This document shows, in pieces, positions 9,199-17,575 of a stretch of DNA of 64,000 nucleotides. Numbering within the stretch: the stretch's first letter is position 1; each line of letters opens with the position of its first letter. The DNA is from MH13 sp042140245 (GTDB lineage Bacteria; Pseudomonadota; Alphaproteobacteria; Rhizobiales; MH13). The notes beneath the pieces are model-generated. The model ran no database searches, was not told the DNA's origin, and saw only the letters and a program-made list of their open reading frames with translations. Location: positions 2,418,001 through 2,482,000 of the forward strand of contig NZ_CP159483.1 in the NCBI RefSeq assembly GCF_042140245.1. The letters run 5' to 3'. The translations under genes and the position numbers were made by a program.

Positions 9199-9711
9199 GT
9201 GAGTGACCCCCTCAACGACAAAGCCTTCCCGGTCTCCTGGGATCAGTTCCACCGCGATGCTCGAGCTTTGGCTTGGCGCCTGGCCGAAAAAGGGCCGTTC
9301 GATTCCATGGTAACGATCACCCGTGGTGGGTTGGTGCCTGCGGCCATTGTGTGCCGCGAACTGGGCATTCGCACCATCGATACGGTGTCCATTGCAAGCT
9401 ATGATCATGGCGGCACAGGTGAGCAGACGCAAGGAGCACTGGCGATCCTGAAAACAGTCTCCAGCAAAATTCTCGATACCAAGGGTGTTGGTGTTTTGAT
9501 CATTGATGATCTGGTCGACACGGGCAAAACCGCCCAGGAGGTGCGCTCAATGTTGCCAGAGGCACATTTTGCCACCGTTTATGCCAAGCCGATGGGCCGC
9601 CCGTTGGTCGACACGTTCGTGACCGAAGTGAGCCAGGACACCTGGATTTATTTCCCTTGGGACCTTGGCTATTCGTTTGTTCCACCCATCGCCAAAGATG
9701 CTGGCGACTGA
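9199..9711 (+). CDS. gpt: Xanthine phosphoribosyltransferase
   Basis: Purine salvage enzyme converting xanthine or guanine plus PRPP to XMP or GMP. 170 residues. The PRPP-binding motif VLIIDDLVDTGKTAQEV is intact, the N-terminal TITRGGLVPAAIVCREL pyrophosphate loop is present, and the C-terminal WIYFPWDLGYSFVPP purine-binding hood matches Gpt. GTG start with AAGGA upstream. Followed after 15 bases by a tRNA gene. Confidence 0.95.
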   Translation: MSDPLNDKAFPVSWDQFHRDARALAWRLAEKGPFDSMVTITRGGLVPAAIVCRELGIRTIDTVSIASYDHGGTGEQTQGALAILKTVSSKILDTKGVGVLIIDDLVDTGKTAQEVRSMLPEAHFATVYAKPMGRPLVDTFVTEVSQDTWIYFPWDLGYSFVPPIAKDAGD

Positions 9712-9726
9712 TTGAGGAACCACGCT

Positions 9727-9812
9727 GCGGGCGTGATGGAATTGGTAGACATACGGGACTTAAAATCCCGAGGCCCTAGGCCGTGCGGGTTCGAGTTCCG
9801 CCGCCCGCACCA
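9727..9812 (+). tRNA. tRNA-Leu (anticodon TAA)
   Basis: Class II tRNA of 86 nt including an encoded CCA. The acceptor arms GCGGGCG and CGCCCGC pair perfectly; the anticodon stem CGGGA/TCCCG encloses loop CTTAAAA with anticodon TAA; the T-arm GCGGGTTCGAGTTCCGC is canonical. The long variable arm and TGG-containing D-loop fit leucine. No integrase or direct att-like duplication is seen beside it. Confidence 0.96.
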
Positions 9813-9886
9813 CGAACGACGAAACACTAAAATCATAGCCAGGCGGCAGCGTTTGCGTGATGCTTTGTCCACCGCGGACGCAAAGC

Positions 9887-10696
9887 TTAGTCAACGTCTT
9901 TGTTCTCGGAATCGCCCGTATAGGTCCATCGGTAATCTGGTGGTGTTGGGCCTTTGTTGCGACCGCCTTGCTGCATTTGTTCCCAGGCATGGGCGATGAC
10001 GCCGACAGAGCGTGAAAGGCAAAAAAGCCCTCGGGCCAGCGGCCCTTCAAAGCCGAGTTCTGCGTAAATCACCGCCGTTGCTCCATCGATGTTCATTGGC
10101 ACCGGCTTGTCCTTGCGGGTGTTGAGCACGGTTTGGACCGCGCGAGAGATCGCGGCGAACTCACCGGTGACGGTGCCGTGAGAAGCGGCTTCATCCACCA
10201 AGCTCAGAAGCCGTGGCGCCCGCGGATCTTCAGGCTTGTGAAAGCGGTGGCCAAAACCTGGAATGAACCGTGTGCGCTCAGATTGCCAATGGTCGATGGC
10301 TTGCTCGGTGGCTTTTTCAATGGGTGTGCCCGAGGCGACTGCATCTTTGATCCATCCGTAGAGCTCCACTGCCTGCTCTCCGGCGCCTCCATGCACATCG
10401 TCCAACATGTTGACCGCCGACGCCATGGCACCGTTCAAGCCCAGCCCGCAGGTCACTGCCATGCGGGCTGTTGCGATCGAAGGGGCCTGAGGGCCGTGAT
10501 CGACGGCAGCAACCAACGCACACTCCAACAGCGTGGCTTGCTCAGGCGAGGGCATCTGTCCGCGCACCATCAACCAGATCATCTGCGGAAAGGTCACCTG
10601 GCCGATAAGATCTTGAACTGGGTGGCCGCGCAACGCGATGCGGCCGGGCTCCATGTCGATGATGCTGGTGGACCACCAATCCGAGACGTCACTCAT
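9887..10696 (-). CDS. Citrate synthase superfamily protein, probable citryl-CoA lyase-like
   Basis: 269 residues, far shorter than the ~430-residue citrate synthases, so it is the single-core form often annotated citryl-CoA lyase. The three catalytic positions are recognisable: His in DDVHGGAGEQAV, His in GFGHRFHKPEDPRA, and Asp in PMNIDGATAVIY. The start is ATG 10696 (MSDVSDWW...); the frame continues upstream inside the neighbouring gene. That ATG overlaps the stop of the CoA-transferase gene, implying translational coupling. The two may activate and then cleave, or form, a 3-hydroxy-3-methylglutaryl-, citryl- or similar CoA ester; the actual substrate is not known. Confidence 0.8.
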   Translation of the reverse strand: MSDVSDWWSTSIIDMEPGRIALRGHPVQDLIGQVTFPQMIWLMVRGQMPSPEQATLLECALVAAVDHGPQAPSIATARMAVTCGLGLNGAMASAVNMLDDVHGGAGEQAVELYGWIKDAVASGTPIEKATEQAIDHWQSERTRFIPGFGHRFHKPEDPRAPRLLSLVDEAASHGTVTGEFAAISRAVQTVLNTRKDKPVPMNIDGATAVIYAELGFEGPLARGLFCLSRSVGVIAHAWEQMQQGGRNKGPTPPDYRWTYTGDSENKDVD

Positions 10697-11918
10697 GGTT
10701 TGGGCCTTCTGTTTGGGCGCGGGTGATGATGTGCCGGTCAGCCAGAGTGGTGATCTCCGTCTGCGATAGGCCAAGCTTGGTCAGCACGTCTTCTGTGTCC
10801 GCGCCAAGGGCAGGTGGGTTGGCTGAAAGACGGGTCGCGCGACCATCCATTTCGATGGGTAGGGCAGGGAGCTTGGTTATCACACCGCCTGGCAGCAGGG
10901 TCTCCAACAAGCGGCCATTGGCGTTGAGATGGGGGTCGTCAAAAAGCTGTTCCGGTTGAGCGATGTGGGCAAAGGGGAGTTTGGCCTCTGTTGCCTTTTC
11001 AGTCAGCTCATCAAGCGTGAGTAAGCCGATGATCTGGCCCATTCTTGGCATCAATCGGTCGCGCTCTTCGATTCGCTGATTGTTGGTGGTAAGCGACTGA
11101 TCACCGGCCAAACTGGGTTGCTCAAAGACCTCACAAAACCGCACCCAATGACGATCTGAGGTGATACCCAGAAACACGCGTTCCCCATCGCTGGTGGTGA
11201 ATTGATCATAGACTGCCCAGGCTGATACGCGCGCGGGCATGGGCGGTACGGGATCATCAGAGAGCGCGGCATACGCCAGATGCTGGCCCATCAAAAACAT
11301 CGCTGATTCAAACAGGTTGGAGGTGACCAGCTGTCCGGTGCCGGTTGTCTCGCGCTCGCGCAGAGCGGCTTGGATGGCGATCACACCGAACATGCCGCCC
11401 ATAATATCAACCACCGATGAGCCTGCCCGCAATGGTTGGCCTGGTGGGCCAGTCATATAAGCAAGGCCGCTCATCATCTGGACCACTTCATCCAACGCGA
11501 CGCGGTTTTCATAAGGACCGGCAGAGAACCCTTTAAGTGCCAAATAGATCAGTTGAGGGTGATCGTGTTTCAGCGCGTCATGGCCGAGGCCCAAACGCTC
11601 CATTGTGCCTGGACCAAAGTTCTCAATGAGCACATCAGCGGTCGCAATCAAGCGCTTGGCGAGCGCCAACCCGTCTGGTGTTTTGAGATCGATCGCGACG
11701 CTTTTCTTGTTGCGGTTGAAGAACGGGAAATAGCCCGTCCCAAAACCTTTCAGCTTACGCGTTGGATCACCGCCCGGTGCCGGTTCCACGCGGATCACCT
11801 CTGCGCCGAGATCAGCCAAGATCATGCCCGCGGTCGGACCCATCACGGTGTGGCCGAAATCAAGAACCCGAAGATTGGCCAGCGGCATTGGCGTTGAAGT
11901 TTGGGTTTTCGATGGCAT
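10689..11918 (-). CDS. Family III CoA-transferase (CaiB/BaiF)
   Basis: 409 residues, typical for family III. Seen: LRVLDFGHTVMGPTAGMILADLGAEVIRVE, the classical N-terminal signature (given here as positions ~7-36), FFNRNKKSVAIDLK, DVLIENFGPGTMERLGLG, and the catalytic Asp in VALDEVVQMMSGL. The open frame runs to 12401 but the upstream part is not family-like. Two ATGs at 11924 and 11918 compete; AGAGG lies at optimal distance from 11918. Its 3' end overlaps the citrate-synthase-like gene by 8 bases, so the two form one operon. Confidence 0.87.
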   Translation of the reverse strand: MPSKTQTSTPMPLANLRVLDFGHTVMGPTAGMILADLGAEVIRVEPAPGGDPTRKLKGFGTGYFPFFNRNKKSVAIDLKTPDGLALAKRLIATADVLIENFGPGTMERLGLGHDALKHDHPQLIYLALKGFSAGPYENRVALDEVVQMMSGLAYMTGPPGQPLRAGSSVVDIMGGMFGVIAIQAALRERETTGTGQLVTSNLFESAMFLMGQHLAYAALSDDPVPPMPARVSAWAVYDQFTTSDGERVFLGITSDRHWVRFCEVFEQPSLAGDQSLTTNNQRIEERDRLMPRMGQIIGLLTLDELTEKATEAKLPFAHIAQPEQLFDDPHLNANGRLLETLLPGGVITKLPALPIEMDGRATRLSANPPALGADTEDVLTKLGLSQTEITTLADRHIITRAQTEGPNHE

Positions 11919-12047
11919 GGGCATCCTCTGATCGCGCAACGCTCTCTGCCTATCACATTCGCGTGGTTGCGGGAGTCTAAGGCTAGCCAACCGAGCGGGC
12001 GAGGCGCATATCGCGCGCCAACAGTCTCTTTTTGAACAGGAATTCCT

Positions 12048-12665
12048 ATGATTACCCTTCACACTTGGAACACGCCCAACGGGCAAAAGCCGGCGATCAT
12101 GCTGGAAGAACTTGGCCTTACCTATGATGTGGTGATGGTCGATATCGGCAGAGGCGAACAGCACGAAGCTGACTTTCGCGCCATCAGTCCAAACGGGAAG
12201 ATCCCAGCACTCGTCGATGGCGATACAACCATGTTTGAATCTGGTGCGATCTTGATGCATCTGGCTGAAAAGCACGGACGCTTTCTGCCAGCTGAGGGCC
12301 AAGCGCGCACCGATGCGCTGGTTTGGACCTTTTGGCAGGTTGGCGGCCTTGGTCCGATGATTGGCCAGTGGGGTCACTTTTCGCGGCTTGAGGAAAAGCA
12401 TCCCTATGCCATCGAACGCTATCTGGCCGAGTCCATTCGTCTGCTGGAGGTTATGGAAGAGCGTCTTTCCAAGAACGCTTATCTTGCAGGCGAGGACTAC
12501 ACCATCGCCGACATGATGAGCTTTCCTTGGGTGAAGGGTGGCTACAAGTTTTTGAGCAACGCGTCACCCGACCGCTTGCCACCGCTGAAAGCTGTTCGGG
12601 CTTGGGTGGATACAATTGATGCGCGCCCGGCGGTTCAAACCGCTCTTGCGCGTCTTAAAAGCTAG
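12048..12665 (+). CDS. Glutathione S-transferase family protein (YfcG/YghU-like)
   Basis: 205 residues. An N-terminal thioredoxin-fold domain begins LHTWNTPNGQKPAIMLEELG, where the TPNG motif and Asn are typical of the Nu-class disulfide-bond oxidoreductases such as YfcG. SPNGKIPALVD is the cis-Pro glutathione-binding loop and FESGAILMHLA its partner. A C-terminal helical GST domain carries DYTIADMMSFPWV. AGGAA lies just before the ATG. Cytosolic; likely a glutathione-dependent reductase. Confidence 0.92.
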   Translation: MITLHTWNTPNGQKPAIMLEELGLTYDVVMVDIGRGEQHEADFRAISPNGKIPALVDGDTTMFESGAILMHLAEKHGRFLPAEGQARTDALVWTFWQVGGLGPMIGQWGHFSRLEEKHPYAIERYLAESIRLLEVMEERLSKNAYLAGEDYTIADMMSFPWVKGGYKFLSNASPDRLPPLKAVRAWVDTIDARPAVQTALARLKS

Positions 12666-12671
12666 GCAAAC

Positions 12672-12709
12672 CCGCCTCCAATTCCGGCATAGCTCGGTGT
12701 TGGAGGCGG
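12672..12709 (+). terminator. Candidate hairpin terminator after the GST gene
   Basis: CCGCCTCCAA (12672-12681) and TTGGAGGCGG (12700-12709) form a perfect 10-bp stem just after the GST stop codon. No T-run follows, so it is an intrinsic-terminator-like hairpin of uncertain strength or an mRNA 3'-end stabiliser. Confidence 0.45.
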
Positions 12710-12803
12710 TTCACATTTGGTTTCGCTGCAACGCTTCCTATGTTAGACATACGTAAAACAACGTGCCCGGCGCGACGGCGCTGCTCACGGGGAGGAGAAG
12801 CGT

Positions 12804-14453
12804 ATGATGCAGCAGTTGGCGTCGCCGGTGGGCGGTGGAGGTGTGAACTCTGAGCCTTTGGCGGTTGGCAACAAATCTGTTGCGCTGCCTGAGCAGGGCA
12901 AAGAGCCTTGGCGCAAATCGCTGTTCACCGCACTTACTGACGCCCGGGCCAAGTACGGCGGCAAAACGGTCGTCTACAATGATTTTGCCAAGACCTCGCT
13001 GACTTTTGATCGATTGACGCTGGGTGCCATGCTGCTCGGCGACAAATTGCGTGATCTGGGAAGGCCTGAAGCGCCGCTTGGCATTCTCCTGCCCAACGCA
13101 TCCGGCGTCGCTGCTGTTTTCTTCGCCTGCCAATCGATTGGCAGGGTACCGGCAATGCTGAATTATTCGAGCGGATTGCGTAGCCTGAATGCCGCTTGCG
13201 ATGCCGCTGAGATCACGGTGATCATTTCTTCGCGTGCTTTCATCGAAAAGGCGGGCTTGGAAGACCTTGTCGAAGGACTGTCAAAGCGCTGCGAGTTTGT
13301 CTGGACGGAGGATCTGCGCGCCAGCATCGGCACGGTTGATAAGATCAAAGGCATGGTGCGTCTTAAGCTTGGCCTCAACAGTGTGCCAGGCCACAACGTA
13401 TCGCCCGATGCCGTGGCCGTTATGGTCTTCACCTCTGGCACCGAAGGCGTGCCTAAAGGCGTGGCGTTGACCCACGCCAATCTGCTGTCCAACTGTTGGC
13501 AGTTTGACCAGGTCATCGATTTGCGTCCTGGAGATATGTTCTTCACCGCACTGCCCGTGTTTCACACTTTCGGCCTGACAGCCGGTTTGATTGCAGGGGT
13601 CGTGCTGGGCGTTGGCGCTTACTTTTATCCTTCGCCGCTGCATTACAAAGAAATTCCTGCCCATGTGCGCAAGTCGGGCGCAAAAATTGTCGTTTCCACC
13701 GACACGTTCGTGAATGGCTGGATCAAGTCCGCCGAGCCCGATGACTTCAAGAACGTTCGTTTGATGGTTCTCGGCGCCGAACGGGTGCGAGAGCAGACGC
13801 GCAAGCTCTTCAAGGACAAGTTCGATATTGAGCTCTTGGAAGGCTATGGCGTAACGGAAACGGCGCCTGTTCTTGCTGCCAACCACGAAGACGATAACAC
13901 GCCCGGCACGGTCGGCTACATGATGCCAGCCATCGAGCATAAGGTGGAGCCAGTGCCAGGCCTCACCGAGGGCGGGCGTCTCATGGTGCGTGGGCCCAAT
14001 GTCATGGCGGGTTATGTGAAAGTGGATGCGCCAGGCGTCGTTCAACCCCTGCCTGATGGTTGGCATGATACCGGTGACATCGTCGATATCGATGAAAAGG
14101 GCCGTATCAGCATCAAAGGTCGCGCCAAGCGATTTGCCAAGCTGGGCGGTGAGATGGTCTCACTAAGTGCTGTGGAAGCCTATGTCAGCCAGGTTTGGCC
14201 CGATGCCACCCATGCGGTGGTTGCCATTCCTGACCCGCGCAAGGGCGAAACGCTGGTGCTGGTCACTGAGAAAGATGACCCCGACCTCAAGGAAGTGCGC
14301 GCTTGGGCCAAAGAGCATGGCGTGGCCGAGCTGATGTTGCCCAAGAAGGTTGTGAGCGTTGAGGAACTGCCGGTGCTTGGCACGGGCAAACTCAACTATG
14401 GGGCGCTGGATGAGCTGGCAAACCCTGTCCAGGCCGAAGACACGGCAGCCTAG
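12804..14453 (+). CDS. AMP-dependent acyl-CoA/acyl-ACP synthetase
   Basis: 549 residues of the ANL superfamily, most like the acyl-ACP synthetase half of Aas. Motifs in order: VMVFTSGTEGVPKGVALTH (ATP P-loop), EGYGVTETAPVLA, GRLMVRGPNVMAGY, WHDTGDIVDIDEKG, GRAKRFAKLGGEMVSL (hinge) and the catalytic Lys in LGTGKLNYGAL. The ATG is preceded by an excellent GGAGGAGAA site. No acyltransferase domain is attached. The probable role is activation of fatty acids for CoA or ACP transfer; chain length is unknown. Confidence 0.88.
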   Translation: MMQQLASPVGGGGVNSEPLAVGNKSVALPEQGKEPWRKSLFTALTDARAKYGGKTVVYNDFAKTSLTFDRLTLGAMLLGDKLRDLGRPEAPLGILLPNASGVAAVFFACQSIGRVPAMLNYSSGLRSLNAACDAAEITVIISSRAFIEKAGLEDLVEGLSKRCEFVWTEDLRASIGTVDKIKGMVRLKLGLNSVPGHNVSPDAVAVMVFTSGTEGVPKGVALTHANLLSNCWQFDQVIDLRPGDMFFTALPVFHTFGLTAGLIAGVVLGVGAYFYPSPLHYKEIPAHVRKSGAKIVVSTDTFVNGWIKSAEPDDFKNVRLMVLGAERVREQTRKLFKDKFDIELLEGYGVTETAPVLAANHEDDNTPGTVGYMMPAIEHKVEPVPGLTEGGRLMVRGPNVMAGYVKVDAPGVVQPLPDGWHDTGDIVDIDEKGRISIKGRAKRFAKLGGEMVSLSAVEAYVSQVWPDATHAVVAIPDPRKGETLVLVTEKDDPDLKEVRAWAKEHGVAELMLPKKVVSVEELPVLGTGKLNYGALDELANPVQAEDTAA

Positions 14454-14471
14454 GCGGCCAGGCTTGTTCGA

Positions 14472-15599
14472 TCAGGTTTCGCTCGCCTTCCAACCGTAAA
14501 GCCAGTCGAAGCGTGCGAGCAGGCTTGGCCCTGAGCGAGTTTTGAGAACGGTGTTGCGGGCAAACGCTGCCGGTCCGGTGAGGTGATAGATTTTACCGTT
14601 GCGGGACGCCTCGTTCCACACGCGTGTCACCCTCGGTTTGCGGGCCATTTCGTAGCGTGCCAGTGCTTGGTCGACCTGCGGGGCCGAGGTGAGCATCTGC
14701 GCCAAGAGCCACGCATCCTCGATCGCCATAGCACCGCCCTGGGCGACAAAGGGCAGCATGGCGTGTGCAGCATCGCCGACCAGCGCCACGTGATCATTCA
14801 CCCAAGGCGCTTGCGGATCGACGCCAAACAGCGGCCATGGCGTCCAATCATCTTGCGCGTCAAGCTGCGCGCGAATCCCTCGATCCCATTCGGCAAACGC
14901 TTTGGTGAGCAGGCCTTTGGGATTGGCCCGAATGGGGCGCGGATCATCGGCTTGCGCGATGGCAACAAGGTTTCGCGCCTTGCCGGCACTTATCGGGTAG
15001 TCGACAAGGTGCGCATTTGGCCCCAGCCAAACATGGGTTTCAGGTTCTGTTTCGATCTTCTCAACCGGCACTGTTGTGCGCCAGGCGACATACCCGCAGA
15101 ACCGTTTGTGCGATGGGCTGCGTAACAGAGCGCGCCAGTCTGAATGCACACCATCGGCAGCGATGACCAGCTGCTCAGGCTGATGAACGTCGATCGTCGT
15201 GCCCAGCTCGATGGTGATTTTTGGATGCGCCTCACAGGCCGCCACGAGTACCTTTTGCAAGTCCGCGCGGTGAATCACCAGATAGGGCGCTTCAAAGCGG
15301 GCTTCGGCCTCTTGTCCCAGCGGCACATGCGCCAGTTGTCCACCGTTTCGGCCATCGCCGATGGTGATCCGTGCTGGCGCAACGGCGTGATTTTGAAGGT
15401 TTGGCAAAAGACCCAGAGCGCGCAAAATCGCTGTCGCATTGGGCGATAGCTGGATGCCTGCTCCAACCTCTTCAAAGCTTTTGGCTTTCTCATAGACCGT
15501 GCAGGCCACAGAACGATGCGCAAGGCTAAGCGCTGTCGTTAGCCCGGCAATGCCACCGCCGATTATGGGGATTGGGTCTTTTGGAAGGGAGTTGGCCAC
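14472..15599 (-). CDS. FAD-dependent monooxygenase (salicylate/3-hydroxybenzoate hydroxylase-like)
   Basis: 375 residues. N-terminal dinucleotide-binding motif IIGGGIAGLTTALSLAH with the acidic YEKAK, then GAGIQLSPNATAIL, the DG motif IAADGVHSDWR, and the FAD-binding GD motif VALVGDAAHAMLPF followed by QGGAMAIEDAW. These define class A flavoprotein monooxygenases acting on aromatic or related substrates. GTG start; 8 bases downstream of the small zinc-finger gene in the same orientation. The substrate cannot be assigned. Confidence 0.9.
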   Translation of the reverse strand: MANSLPKDPIPIIGGGIAGLTTALSLAHRSVACTVYEKAKSFEEVGAGIQLSPNATAILRALGLLPNLQNHAVAPARITIGDGRNGGQLAHVPLGQEAEARFEAPYLVIHRADLQKVLVAACEAHPKITIELGTTIDVHQPEQLVIAADGVHSDWRALLRSPSHKRFCGYVAWRTTVPVEKIETEPETHVWLGPNAHLVDYPISAGKARNLVAIAQADDPRPIRANPKGLLTKAFAEWDRGIRAQLDAQDDWTPWPLFGVDPQAPWVNDHVALVGDAAHAMLPFVAQGGAMAIEDAWLLAQMLTSAPQVDQALARYEMARKPRVTRVWNEASRNGKIYHLTGPAAFARNTVLKTRSGPSLLARFDWLYGWKASET

Positions 15600-15607
15600 G
15601 AATGCGA

Positions 15608-15856
15608 CTAGGCCGCGTCTTCACCCGCCCACACGCTCTCGCCAGGCGAGGCGCCGTGCTCGCCCAGAGCTTCGTTGTAAACGTAAAGCGTTGAGCAGTA
15701 GGGGCAGACCTTTTCGTGCTCGTCGCCGAATGTCAGAAACACGTGTGGGTGATCAAAAGGCGGCTTGGCGCCGATGCACATAAACGAATGCGCCCCAACT
15801 TCGACCCGCGGTAGGCCATCATGATTGTGGACATGGAGAATTGCCTTGTCGGCCAT
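15608..15856 (-). CDS. Zinc-finger CHCC-type protein (NDUFS6-like)
   Basis: 82 residues. EVGAHSFMCIGAKPPFDHPH and DEHEKVCPYCSTLYVY supply the Cys-His-Cys-Cys ligands of the zf-CHCC family, related to the mitochondrial complex I subunit NDUFS6. In alphaproteobacteria such proteins are stand-alone and may associate with complex I. ATG start. Co-directional with the flavin monooxygenase, 8 bases apart. Confidence 0.88.
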   Translation of the reverse strand: MADKAILHVHNHDGLPRVEVGAHSFMCIGAKPPFDHPHVFLTFGDEHEKVCPYCSTLYVYNEALGEHGASPGESVWAGEDAA

Positions 15857-15986
15857 GGTCTGCCCTTTAAGCGTTAGGTGTGGACGTCAAGCCGTCTAGC
15901 GCGGCTTTCAAGGTACAGCAAGCGGGCTATTTGTCGTTGACGTCGATCACTGATATTTCGCGGCGCAAACCAGTGAGGTGCCGTGT

Positions 15987-16733
15987 ATGCAAAGCTTTGA
16001 TTCTGATGGTGTTGAGATTGCCTTCCATGAGGAGGGTGAGGGCAAACCGATCCTTCTTATCCACGGCTTTGCCTCCAATCATCAGATCAACTGGGTGGGG
16101 CCTGGTTGGTTTCAAACTCTTGCCGGGGCCGGGTACCGCGTGATTGCGCTTGATAATCGTGGTCACGGTCAAAGCGAGAAGCTCTACGACCCGGCCTTCT
16201 ATCCATCGCGCGTGATGGCTGGTGACGCTCGCCGCTTGCTGGATCATCTGGGTATCGAACAGGCGGCTGTTGTTGGGTATTCCATGGGTGCCCGCATCTC
16301 TGCTTTTTTGAGCATGGATGCGCCGGATCGCGTTTCCAAACTCGTGTTTGGTGGCCTCGGCATCAACATGGTGCGCGGCATCGGTGGTTCTGAGAAAATT
16401 GCGCAAGCGCTGCGCTCAGAAACGCTCAGCGAGGTGGAAGACCCCGGCGCGCGGGCGTTCCGGGTCTTTGCGGAGCAAACCAAGTCTGACCGCGAGGCAC
16501 TGGCGACATGCATTCTTGCCTCCCGCGATCCGATCACGGAGGCCGATGTCCGCAGTATCTCGCATTCTGCCCTGGTGGCTGTTGGTACCAAGGATGTTGT
16601 TTCCGGCGATGGCCAGGCGTTGGTTGATCTGCTGCCCAAAGGCCAATTCTTGGACATAACGAACCGCGATCACATGACGGCTGTTGGCGACAAGACATTC
16701 AAGGCTGGTGTGTTGGACTTTCTGGGCGTTTAG
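15987..16733 (+). CDS. Alpha/beta hydrolase
   Basis: 248 residues. Oxyanion HG region ILLIHGFASNH, nucleophile elbow VGYSMGARIS with Ser, and a C-terminal His in NRDHMTAVG define a complete alpha/beta-hydrolase triad; LDNRGHGQSEK is the usual strand-4 motif. The ATG at 15987 is preferred over an in-frame GTG at 15978 because of GAGG upstream. Convergent with the crotonase gene, sharing 4 bases at the stop codons. The substrate is not predictable. Confidence 0.9.
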   Translation: MQSFDSDGVEIAFHEEGEGKPILLIHGFASNHQINWVGPGWFQTLAGAGYRVIALDNRGHGQSEKLYDPAFYPSRVMAGDARRLLDHLGIEQAAVVGYSMGARISAFLSMDAPDRVSKLVFGGLGINMVRGIGGSEKIAQALRSETLSEVEDPGARAFRVFAEQTKSDREALATCILASRDPITEADVRSISHSALVAVGTKDVVSGDGQALVDLLPKGQFLDITNRDHMTAVGDKTFKAGVLDFLGV

Positions 16734-17518
16734 CGTCCTGAGAAAGTTGGCTTGCGCTTGTCGAGAAACGCTTGCCACCCTTCGGCATAATCCTCTGACG
16801 CAAAACAGGCCTCAGCGTCCTGGCGCGCGATCTCCTCTCGTCCAGGTTCCAGTGCTGCAGCGATAGCTGACTTTGCAGCGCGCTGGGTGAGGGGCGCGCG
16901 TGAGAGGATTGTGGTGATCAGGTGATTTGCGGCCTCATCGAGCGCATCGCTTTCCACCATGTCTTCGAGAAACCCAATACGCAGTGCCACATCGGCAGCA
17001 ATCGGATCAGCGGTAAAAAACAGTTTTTTGGTCGCTCCTGGGCCAATCAGGCGTACCAGATCGCGAACCCCATCAACGGGATAAGCCAGGCCCAGCTTGG
17101 CGGCTGGTACCGCAAATGTTGCGCTTGATGCTGCCAAACGCAGATCGCAGGCAGCAGCCAGTCCGATGCCACCACCAAAACAAAAACCTTCAATGAGGGC
17201 CAGTGTTGGCGTTGTGGCGTCGCGCAGAGCGGCAAAGGCTGCGCTGTTAGAAGCTTCATAGGTTTTGGCGCGGTCAAGATTACCGCGATTTTCGGCGAAC
17301 TCAGAGATGTCAGCGCCAGAAACAAAGGTTCCTGCATGACCGCGTAGGGTGATGAGGTGAATGGAGGTATCCTGATCGGCCCGGCGGACGTGCTCGGCGA
17401 TTTGCTTCCACATGACAAGCGAAACGGCGTTGCGCCGTGCGGGATTGCAGATTGTCAGGGCCGCATGGCCATCCTTGATATCGCTTTTTACGATGCCACC
17501 TTCATCATTGCTTGCCAT
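16730..17518 (-). CDS. Enoyl-CoA hydratase/isomerase (crotonase) family protein
   Basis: 262 residues from ATG 17518; the open frame extends far upstream (to 18433) but only antisense to cysE, so that extension is rejected. Crotonase features: AALTICNPARRNAVS, GHAGTFVSGADISEF (oxyanion-hole loop), IEGFCFGGGIGLAAACDLRLA, and a C-terminal EDYAEGWQAFLDKRKPTF. Probably acts in fatty-acid or branched acyl-CoA degradation; the exact reaction is unclear. Divergent from cysE, 57 bases apart. Confidence 0.92.
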   Translation of the reverse strand: MASNDEGGIVKSDIKDGHAALTICNPARRNAVSLVMWKQIAEHVRRADQDTSIHLITLRGHAGTFVSGADISEFAENRGNLDRAKTYEASNSAAFAALRDATTPTLALIEGFCFGGGIGLAAACDLRLAASSATFAVPAAKLGLAYPVDGVRDLVRLIGPGATKKLFFTADPIAADVALRIGFLEDMVESDALDEAANHLITTILSRAPLTQRAAKSAIAAALEPGREEIARQDAEACFASEDYAEGWQAFLDKRKPTFSGR

Positions 17519-17575
17519 GATTGCGATAGACTCCCGGTTGGAAAGTTTTCTCAGCCAGCTATAACTCTCCTTGAG

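Noticed and set aside
9727..9812. tRNA-Leu as an integration site of a genomic island
   Set aside because: No integrase or repeated 3' tRNA fragment nearby; flanking genes are housekeeping.
11925..12401. N-terminal extension of the CoA-transferase frame
   Set aside because: Overlaps the GST gene on the other strand and is not CoA-transferase-like.
12672..12709. Hairpin as a riboswitch for the acyl-CoA synthetase
   Set aside because: A simple 10-bp stem directly after the GST stop codon; more consistent with an mRNA end than with a ligand-binding fold.
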